Shown here: in pieces, positions 53,040 to 64,000 of the stretch
Layout: the number at the start of each line of letters is the position of its first letter
Numbering within the stretch: position 1 is the first letter of the stretch
DNA from: Enterobacter huaxiensis
GTDB lineage: Bacteria; Pseudomonadota; Gammaproteobacteria; Enterobacterales; Enterobacteriaceae
Length of the DNA: 64,000 nt
Direction of reading: 5' to 3'
NCBI RefSeq assembly: GCF_003594935.2
Contig: NZ_CP043342.1
Location: 1,178,001-1,242,000 of the forward strand
Notes under the pieces: model-generated
The model's input: only the letters and a program-made list of their open reading frames with translations
Databases searched by the model: none
What the model was told of the DNA's origin: nothing
Translations under genes and position numbers: made by a program

Positions 53040-53127
53040 CTCGGTGCTTGCTCAAAGTGCAGTGCTTATAGAGTGGCGTTTCGACAACGCGTGGAATTTA
53101 GGTTTGGGGAGACATTACCTCGGATGA
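53020..53127 (+). CDS. rseD: rpoE leader peptide RseD-like
   Basis: A small frame encodes up to 35 residues from TTG (53020), with internal GTG at 53044; it contains RRSNSVLAQSAVLIEWRF and ends GRHYLG. Its TGA (53125-53127) overlaps the rpoE ATG (53124), giving an ATGA coupling junction. A leader ORF coupled to rpoE is described in E. coli as rseD. An in-frame stop at 53008-53010 limits its length here to less than the 51 residues I recall for E. coli. The start is uncertain because the sigma-E promoter overlaps the 5' part. Confidence 0.55.
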   Translation: MKNRRSNSVLAQSAVLIEWRFDNAWNLGLGRHYLG

Positions 53128-53699
53128 GCGAGCAGTTAACGGACCAGGTCCTGGTTGAACGGGTCCAGAAGGGAGATCAGAAAGCTTTTAACCTACTGGT
53201 GGTGCGCTACCAGCATAAGGTGGCGAGTCTGGTTTCTCGATATGTACCGTCAGGAGACGTTCCTGATGTAGTACAAGAGTCTTTCATAAAGGCCTATCGC
53301 GCGCTGGATTCTTTCCGGGGAGATAGTGCTTTTTACACCTGGCTGTATCGTATTGCAGTCAATACAGCTAAGAATTATCTGGTTGCTCAGGGCCGTCGTC
53401 CACCTTCTAGTGATGTGGACGCAATCGACGCCGAAAACTTTGAAAGCGGCGGCGCGTTGAAAGAAATTTCGAACCCTGAGAACTTAATGTTGTCAGAAGA
53501 ACTGAGACAAATTGTTTTTCGCACGATCGAGTCGCTCCCGGAAGATTTACGCATGGCAATTACGTTGCGGGAGCTTGATGGTCTAAGCTATGAAGAGATA
53601 GCGGCTATCATGGATTGTCCGGTCGGCACGGTACGTTCTCGAATTTTCCGTGCGCGAGAAGCCATTGATAATAAAGTTCAACCGCTTATCAGGCGTTGA
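53124..53699 (+). CDS. rpoE: Sigma-E envelope stress sigma factor RpoE
   Basis: This 191-residue ECF sigma factor has region 2 (VVRYQHKVASLVSRYVPSGDVPDVVQESFIKAYRALDSF) and region 4 (LPEDLRMAITLRELDGLSYEEIAAIM). It directs genes for outer-membrane protein folding and is held by RseA at the membrane. ATG 53124 gives the E. coli length; an upstream in-frame start at 53073 is rejected. First of rpoE-rseA-rseB-rseC. Confidence 0.98.
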   Translation: MSEQLTDQVLVERVQKGDQKAFNLLVVRYQHKVASLVSRYVPSGDVPDVVQESFIKAYRALDSFRGDSAFYTWLYRIAVNTAKNYLVAQGRRPPSSDVDAIDAENFESGGALKEISNPENLMLSEELRQIVFRTIESLPEDLRMAITLRELDGLSYEEIAAIMDCPVGTVRSRIFRAREAIDNKVQPLIRR

Positions 53700-53730
53700 C
53701 GATAGCGGGATACTGGAAAAGGTATTAGGC

Positions 53731-54381
53731 ATGCAGAAAGAAAAACTTTCCGCTTTAATGGATGGTGAAACGCTGGATAGTGAGCTGCTCAACGAGCTGT
53801 CTCAATCTCCTGAAATGCAAGAGACCTGGGAGAGCTATCATCTCATCCGTGACACCCTGCGCGGTGATACCGGTGAGTTTCTCCATTTCGATATCTCAGC
53901 ACGCGTCATGGCGGCCATTGAGAACGAGCCTGTTCATCAGACCACCCCGCTGATTCCTGAAGCTCAGCCCGCACCTCACCAGTGGCAGAAAATGCCCTTC
54001 TGGCAAAAAGTGCGTCCGTGGGCCAGCCAGCTTACCCAAATGGGCGTGGCTGCGTGCGTATCGCTTGCAGTTATTGTTGGCGTCCAGCACTATAACACTC
54101 AGTCTGAAGTCAATCAGCAGCCTGAAGCGCCAGTGTTCAACACACTGCCGATGATGGGCAAAGCCAGCCCGGTTAGCCTGGGCGTACCGGCAGATGCTTC
54201 CGCAAGCGGCGGTCAGCAACAGCAGGTACAGGAGCAGCGCCGTCGTATCAATGCGATGTTGCAGGATTACGAGTTGCAGCGTCGTCTGCACTCTGAACAG
54301 CTTCAGTTTGAGCAGGCACAAACCCAGCAGGCTGCCGTTCAAGTGCCCGGAAACCAAACTTTAGGAACGCAATCGCAGTAA
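53731..54381 (+). CDS. rseA: Anti-sigma-E factor RseA
   Basis: This 216-residue single-pass inner-membrane protein has a cytoplasmic sigma-binding domain (QKEKLSALMDGETLDSELL), a transmembrane helix (about 100-118, MGVAACVSLAVIVGVQ) and a Gln-rich periplasmic part that binds RseB. DegS and RseP cleave it on envelope stress. The start at 53731 matches E. coli. It ends in TAATG with rseB. Confidence 0.97.
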   Translation: MQKEKLSALMDGETLDSELLNELSQSPEMQETWESYHLIRDTLRGDTGEFLHFDISARVMAAIENEPVHQTTPLIPEAQPAPHQWQKMPFWQKVRPWASQLTQMGVAACVSLAVIVGVQHYNTQSEVNQQPEAPVFNTLPMMGKASPVSLGVPADASASGGQQQQVQEQRRRINAMLQDYELQRRLHSEQLQFEQAQTQQAAVQVPGNQTLGTQSQ

Positions 54382-55334
54382 TGAAGCAACTTTGGTTCGC
54401 CATGTCTCTGATGGCGGGTAGCCTGTTCTTCTCTGCCAACGCCTCGGCTGATGTTTCATCCGGGGCGTTGTTGCAGCAAATGAATCTGGCCAGCCAGTCA
54501 CTCAATTACGAGTTGGCATTTATCAGCATTAATAAGCAGGGCGTCGAGTCGTTACGCTATCGCCATGCCCGTCTTGATAACCAGCCGCTCGCCCAGCTTT
54601 TACAGATGGATGGCCCGCGTCGGGAAGTCGTCCAGCGTGGGAACGAAATCAGCTATTTCGAGCCTGGCCTTGAGCCTTTCACGCTGAATGGCGATTACAT
54701 CGTTGATTCCCTGCCGTCGCTTATCTATACCGATTTCAAGCGTCTTGCACCTTACTACGATTTTATCTCGGTAGGGAAAACGCGCATCGCCGACAGACTG
54801 TGTGAAGTCATCCGCGTTGTCGCGCGCGACGGCACGCGCTATAGCTACATCGTCTGGATTGATGCAGAAACCAAGCTGCCTATGCGCGTTGACCTGCTGG
54901 ACCGTGACGGTGAAACGCTGGAGCAGTTCCGCGTCATCTCCTTTAGCGTTAACAGCCAGGTCGGCAACAGTATGCAGAATCTGGCCAAAGCCAGCCTGCC
55001 GCCGCTGCTTTCTGTTCCTGCCGGTGATTCAGTAAACTTCAACTGGGTACCTTCCTGGATCCCGCAAGGGTTTAGCGAAGTCTCCAGCAGCCGACGACAG
55101 CTTCCGACCATTGAAACGCCGGTTGAATCACGCCTCTATTCAGATGGTTTGTTCAGCTTCTCGGTGAACATCAACCGCGCGACGGCAAACAGCGCCGAGC
55201 AAATGCTTCGTACTGGCCGCCGGACGGTGAGCACCACGGTACGCGATAACGCTGAGATCACTATTGTCGGAGAGTTACCGCCGCAAACGGCGAAACGTAT
55301 TTCTGACAGCATTAAATTTAAGGCTGCACAATGA
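54381..55334 (+). CDS. rseB: Sigma-E regulatory protein RseB
   Basis: This 317-residue periplasmic protein has a signal peptide ending NASA and a two-domain MucB/RseB fold (large lipid-binding LolA-like domain, small C-terminal domain from about 200). It shields RseA from DegS and senses lipopolysaccharide. It overlaps rseA by one base and rseC by four (ATGA). Confidence 0.97.
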   Translation: MKQLWFAMSLMAGSLFFSANASADVSSGALLQQMNLASQSLNYELAFISINKQGVESLRYRHARLDNQPLAQLLQMDGPRREVVQRGNEISYFEPGLEPFTLNGDYIVDSLPSLIYTDFKRLAPYYDFISVGKTRIADRLCEVIRVVARDGTRYSYIVWIDAETKLPMRVDLLDRDGETLEQFRVISFSVNSQVGNSMQNLAKASLPPLLSVPAGDSVNFNWVPSWIPQGFSEVSSSRRQLPTIETPVESRLYSDGLFSFSVNINRATANSAEQMLRTGRRTVSTTVRDNAEITIVGELPPQTAKRISDSIKFKAAQ

Positions 55335-55807
55335 TTAAAGAGTGGGCCACGGTGGTCTCCTGGCAGGATGGCGTTGCCCTGGTCAGTTGTGACGTTAAAG
55401 CATCATGCAATAGCTGTGCTTCCAGAGCCGGCTGCGGCAGCCGCGTGCTGAACAAGCTGGGGCCGCAAACCTCACATACCATCGCTGTTCCGAGCGAACA
55501 GCCGCTGGTGGCTGGGCAGAAGGTCGAGCTGGGTATTGCCGAAGGCAGCCTGCTGACCTCCGCGGTGCTGGTTTATCTCTCTCCGCTGGTGGGGCTGTTT
55601 GTCATGGGCGGCATTTTCCAGATGTTGTTCAATACCGACGCGGCGGCAATGTGTGGTGCTGCTCTGGGTGGCGTTGGCGGATTTTGGCTTGCAAAGGGCT
55701 TATCCCCCAGGCTGGCTGCTCGAGAGGAATGGCAACCCGTCATCCTTAGCGTTGCGCTCGGTCCAGACCAGCTTCGTGTGGAAACGCTCTCTTCTGAGGC
55801 CCGGTGA
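55331..55807 (+). CDS. rseC: SoxR-reducing system protein RseC
   Basis: This 158-residue inner-membrane protein has a Cys cluster near the N-terminus (CNSCASRAGC) for an iron-sulfur centre and two central helices (about 75-125). It participates in SoxR reduction with the Rsx complex. Last gene of the rpoE operon. Confidence 0.96.
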   Translation: MIKEWATVVSWQDGVALVSCDVKASCNSCASRAGCGSRVLNKLGPQTSHTIAVPSEQPLVAGQKVELGIAEGSLLTSAVLVYLSPLVGLFVMGGIFQMLFNTDAAAMCGAALGGVGGFWLAKGLSPRLAAREEWQPVILSVALGPDQLRVETLSSEAR

Positions 55808-55992
55808 TCTACCGGGCTTTATTATTATTTACATCTCAAAAAAGAAAACGCCGTTCCTTCGCGCTATGCTTGGCGCTAAGTGCATTTCCAGGTTACGGGG
55901 ATGTAGTGTAGAATGCTGCGTTTTCGCACTGAAAAACGTCAGGCTAAGAACAGCGGCCTCCAGGAATTCGTAAGGCATAATTATTTAACTAT

Positions 55993-57792
<1,800 letters not shown>

Positions 57793-57808
57793 CCCTTAAG
57801 GAGTTGGC

Positions 57809-58783
57809 ATGGCGAACATGTTTGCCCTGATCCTGGTCATCGCCACCCTGGTAACAGGTCTGCTGTGGTGTCTGGATAAGTTTATCTTCGCCCCGAAACG
57901 CCGTGAGCGTCAGGCTGCCGCCCAGGCAGCCACTGGCGATGGGCTGGATGCGAAAACCCTGAAGAAAGTCGGCCCGAAACCGGGCTGGCTGGAGACGGGT
58001 GCATCGGTGTTCCCGGTGCTGGCGATCGTGCTGGTGGTGCGTTCGTTTATCTACGAACCGTTCCAGATCCCATCAGGCTCAATGATGCCAACGCTGCTGA
58101 TTGGCGATTTTATTCTGGTAGAAAAGTTTGCCTACGGCATTAAAGATCCTATCTACCAGAAAACGCTGATCGAAACGGGCCATCCGAAACGTGGCGACAT
58201 CGTGGTGTTCAAATATCCGGAAGATCCGCGCCTGGACTACATCAAGCGCGCGGTGGGTCTGCCGGGAGATAAAGTCACCTACGATCCGGTATCCAAAGAA
58301 GTGACCGTCCAGCCGGGCTGCAGCTCGGGCACGGCATGTGAAAACGCGCTGGCAATCACTTACTCGAACGTTGAGCCGAGTGATTTTGTGCAGACCTTCG
58401 CCCGTCGTAACGGCGGTGAAGCCACCAGCGGTTTCTTCCAGGTTCCGAAAAGTGAGACCAAAGAGAACGGCATTCGTCTGGTTGAGCGTAAAGAGACGCT
58501 GGGCGATGTGACCCACCGTATTTTGACGGTGCCTATTGCTCAGGATCAGGTCGGGATGTATTACCAGCAGCCGGGGCAGCAGCTTGCGACCTGGATTGTT
58601 CCGCCGGGACATTACTTCATGATGGGGGATAACCGCGATAATTCCGCGGACAGCCGTTACTGGGGCTTTGTGCCGGAAGCGAATCTGGTGGGTAAAGCGA
58701 CCGCGATTTGGATGAGTTTTGAGAAGCAGGAAGGCGAATGGCCGACCGGTGTACGTCTGAATCGTATTGGTGGGATCCATTAA
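57809..58783 (+). CDS. lepB: Signal peptidase I
   Basis: This 324-residue inner-membrane peptidase has two N-terminal helices and a periplasmic catalytic domain. Ser91 lies in PSGSMMPT and Lys146 in the DYIKR segment; the GDNRDNSADSRYWG box is also intact. It cleaves most exported proteins. Confidence 0.98.
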   Translation: MANMFALILVIATLVTGLLWCLDKFIFAPKRRERQAAAQAATGDGLDAKTLKKVGPKPGWLETGASVFPVLAIVLVVRSFIYEPFQIPSGSMMPTLLIGDFILVEKFAYGIKDPIYQKTLIETGHPKRGDIVVFKYPEDPRLDYIKRAVGLPGDKVTYDPVSKEVTVQPGCSSGTACENALAITYSNVEPSDFVQTFARRNGGEATSGFFQVPKSETKENGIRLVERKETLGDVTHRILTVPIAQDQVGMYYQQPGQQLATWIVPPGHYFMMGDNRDNSADSRYWGFVPEANLVGKATAIWMSFEKQEGEWPTGVRLNRIGGIH

Positions 58784-58885
58784 TTCTCGCTAAATGAACG
58801 CGTAGCCGCTTTATTTAGCGGCTACGTGAATTATTTCAGCGATAAATCTCTTCGAACTAACGACATCCCCTGCCGTTGTGTATAG

Positions 58886-60588
<1,703 letters not shown>

Positions 60589-60606
60589 CTCAAGACGACG
60601 AGTATA

Positions 60607-61314
60607 ATGGAAGGTTGGCAGCGTGCCTTCGTTCTCCATAGTCGTCCCTGGAGCGAAACCAGCCTGATGCTGGACGTCTTCACGGAAGAGTCGGGCCGCG
60701 TGCGCCTTGTTGCGAAAGGCGCACGTTCCAAACGTTCTAACCTGAAAGGTGCCTTACAGCCTTTCACGCCGCTGCTGGTACGCTTTGGCGGGCGAGGGGA
60801 AGTCAAAACCCTGCGCAGCGCTGAAGCCGTCTCTCTGGCGCTTCCTCTTTCTGGCATCACGCTCTACAGCGGTCTGTATGTCAACGAGCTTATCTCCCGC
60901 GTTCTTGAACATGAGACCCGCTTCTCGGAACTTTTCTTCGATTATCTGCACTGTATCCAGGCTCTTGCTGGCGCAACCGGCACGCCCGAACCCGCGCTGC
61001 GCCGCTTTGAACTGGCGCTGCTGGGGCACCTGGGTTACGGCGTTGATTTTCTGCACTGCGCGGGGAGCGGCGACGAGGTTGAAGACTCAATGACCTACCG
61101 CTATCGCGAAGAGAAAGGCTTTATTGCGAGTATCGTGGTGGATAACAGCACCTTTACCGGACGGCACCTGAGGGCGTTATACGAGCGAGAGTTTCCTGAT
61201 GCTGATACTTTACGTGCGGCAAAGCGCTTTACCCGCATTGCGCTCAAGCCGTATCTTGGTGGCAAGCCCTTAAAGAGCCGCGAATTATTCAGGCAGTTTG
61301 TGCCAAAACGTTAA
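60607..61314 (+). CDS. recO: DNA repair protein RecO
   Basis: This 235-residue RecFOR-pathway mediator loads RecA on SSB-coated DNA. It has an N-terminal OB fold ([25 protein letters not shown]) and a helical domain. It ends at FVPKR, about 7 residues shorter than the E. coli protein, just before a short inverted repeat in the spacer to pdxJ. Confidence 0.97.
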   Translation: MEGWQRAFVLHSRPWSETSLMLDVFTEESGRVRLVAKGARSKRSNLKGALQPFTPLLVRFGGRGEVKTLRSAEAVSLALPLSGITLYSGLYVNELISRVLEHETRFSELFFDYLHCIQALAGATGTPEPALRRFELALLGHLGYGVDFLHCAGSGDEVEDSMTYRYREEKGFIASIVVDNSTFTGRHLRALYEREFPDADTLRAAKRFTRIALKPYLGGKPLKSRELFRQFVPKR

Positions 61315-61318
61315 CCTT

Positions 61319-61362
61319 TTACCCCTCACTACAGCCCTCTCCCGGAGGGAGAGGGGGAAGAG
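61319..61362. repeat. Short inverted repeat CCCTCTCCC/GGGAGAGGG
   Basis: CCCTCTCCC-GGA-GGGAGAGGG in the recO-pdxJ spacer, preceded by CCCTCAC, resembles the dispersed intergenic repeat common in Enterobacter genomes. It may fold in the polycistronic mRNA. Confidence 0.6.
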
Positions 61363-61389
61363 AAATGAACCAAAATACCGAGGATTGTC

Positions 61390-62120
61390 ATGGCTGAATT
61401 ACTGTTAGGCATCAACATCGATCACATCGCTACCCTGCGCAATGCGCGCGGTACGGCGTACCCCGATCCGGTTCAGGCAGCGTTTATTGCCGAGCAGGCT
61501 GGCGCCGACGGCATTACCGTCCACCTGCGTGAAGACCGTCGCCATATCACCGATCGCGACGTCCGTATCCTGCGCCAGACCCTGGATACCCGCATGAATC
61601 TCGAAATGGCGGTTACCGAAGAGATGCTGGCCATCGCCTGCGAGACGAAGCCGCACTTCTGCTGCCTGGTGCCGGAAAAGCGTCAGGAAGTGACGACCGA
61701 AGGGGGCCTGGACGTGGCGGGGCAGCGCGACAAAATGCGCGATGCATGCCAGCGCCTGGCCGATGCCGGCATCCTGGTCTCGCTGTTTATCGATGCCGAT
61801 TTTGATCAGATCAAAGCGGCTGCGGACGTCGGCGCACCCTATATCGAAATTCACACCGGCTGTTATGCCGATGCCAAAAATGACGCCGAGCAGGCGAAAG
61901 AGCTGGAGCGTATCGCTAAAGCGGCTACGTATGCAGCAGGTCTGGGTCTGAAGGTTAACGCCGGTCACGGCCTGACCTACCACAACGTCAAGGCCATCGC
62001 CGCGCTGCCGGAAATGCACGAGCTGAACATCGGCCACGCCATTATTGGCCGTGCGGTGATGAGCGGACTGAAAGAGGCGGTATCAGAGATGAAACGCCTG
62101 ATGCAGGAAGCGCGTCAGTA

Positions 62121-62121
<1 letters not shown>
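61390..62121 (+). CDS. pdxJ: Pyridoxine 5'-phosphate synthase
   Basis: This 243-residue TIM-barrel enzyme condenses 3-amino-2-oxopropyl phosphate with deoxyxylulose 5-phosphate to pyridoxine phosphate. It shows [17 protein letters not shown], the [10 protein letters not shown] loop and [15 protein letters not shown] C-terminal phosphate site. Its stop overlaps the acpS start (TAATG). Confidence 0.98.
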
Positions 62122-63663
<1,542 letters not shown>

Positions 63664-63721
63664 AGGATCTCCTGGCGAAAATGTGATTACCTGCGCAAAT
63701 ACGGATTTTGCTCGCCTGAAT

Positions 63722-63767
63722 GAATTTTATATTCCATTATAGTGTGATTATTATGAATTAAAAATTC
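63722..63767. promoter_or_regulatory. Paired inverted repeats in the yfhH-murQ spacer
   Basis: GAATT-TTA-TATTC (63722-63734) and GAATT-AAA-AATTC (63755-63767) begin 33 bp apart, three helical turns. They are candidate operators for the divergent RpiR-family protein; the assignment is inference. Confidence 0.45.
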
Positions 63768-63781
63768 TTGAGGTACAAAAG

Positions 63782-64000
63782 ATGAATCTTGGCTCACTTG
63801 TTTCAGAAACGCGCAACCCGCAGACGATGGATCTTGACGCGCTCTCCACGCTGGAGTTGGTTAACCGTTTTAATCAACAGGATACGCTGGTCGCGCAGGC
63901 AGTGAAAGAGACATTGCCTGAGGTTGCGAAGGCCGTCGATGCGGCAGCGGCCGCGCTGAAGGCCGGTGGACGCATTATTTATATGGGGGCCGGCACCAGC
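63782..64000 (+). CDS. murQ: N-acetylmuramic acid 6-phosphate etherase, N-terminal part
   Basis: 73 codons are visible before the window ends. [34 protein letters not shown] and [12 protein letters not shown] match the start of MurQ, a SIS-domain lyase that converts MurNAc 6-phosphate to GlcNAc 6-phosphate and lactate in peptidoglycan recycling. A GAGG ribosome site precedes the ATG. Sequence beyond 64000 is needed for the active site. Confidence 0.9.
   Translation, partial: MNLGSLVSETRNPQTMDLDALSTLELVNRFNQQDTLVAQAVKETLPEVAKAVDAAAAALKAGGRIIYMGAGTS

Overview
The window is chromosomal DNA of an Enterobacteriaceae bacterium close to Enterobacter (Lelliottia and Leclercia are also possible). Protein lengths, gene order and leader signals match the Escherichia coli K-12 block from ssrA through rrnG to yfhH almost gene for gene. 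The differences are a few inserted genes typical of the Enterobacter side of the family. I cannot fix the species from sequence alone.

Layout. 1-5995 is accessory DNA ending at the 3' end of the tmRNA gene ssrA, a known integration hot spot. It holds the C-terminal part of a phage tail fibre/spike with an intramolecular chaperone domain, an AT-rich HEXXH metallopeptidase, an arginase-family gene with a TetR regulator and a likely operator, a LexA-controlled two-gene cassette with a UmuD-like protein, a 46-nt tRNA-Pro 3' fragment, and an unrecognised membrane-anchored protein next to ssrA. No integrase is visible, so the other end of the element lies left of the window. 5996-32939 is core: ssrA, smpB, ratAB, bamE, recN, nadK, grpE, yfjD, ypjD, ffh, rpsP-rimM-trmD-rplS, a Met/His-rich DUF2946-like plus PepSY pair (an insertion relative to E. 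coli), the yfiBNR c-di-GMP module, yfiL, aroF-tyrA, an SMP-30-type gene (another insertion), pheA with its leader, raiA, bamD, rluD-pgeF and clpB. 32945-38364 is a complete rRNA operon (16S, tRNA-Glu, 23S, 5S) in the rrnG position. 38450-64000 is core again: a DUF4385-type gene, kgtP, yfiM, pssA, the protein acetyltransferase gene pat, tapT, trxC, yfiF, ung, grcA, srmB, trmN, nadB, rpoE-rseABC, lepA-lepB-rnc-era-recO-pdxJ-acpS, yfhL, yfhH, and the start of a murQ-type gene at the right edge.

Functional themes. Much of the core serves translation and its quality control (tmRNA/SmpB, SRP, r-proteins and their modifiers, LepA, RNase III, Era). Envelope homeostasis is also represented (BamD, BamE, sigma-E with RseA/B/C, signal peptidase, PssA), as are aromatic amino acid synthesis and NAD synthesis. 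Regulatory signals are unusually readable: LexA boxes (the 4284 cassette and recN), sigma-32 promoters (grpE, clpB), TyrR boxes (aroF), the pheL attenuator, a CRP site (raiA), an FNR box (grcA), a NadR box (nadB), a sigma-E promoter (rpoE) and a perfect hairpin in the rnc leader.

The least explained material is 700-5995: the metallopeptidase, the arginase-like protein whose first metal-ligand position is Cys instead of His, the SOS cassette with no visible UmuC or catalytic serine, and the ssrA-proximal gene that sits directly behind an intrinsic terminator and abuts a tRNA-Pro relic. I would look for new biology there first, but function is not provable from sequence alone.
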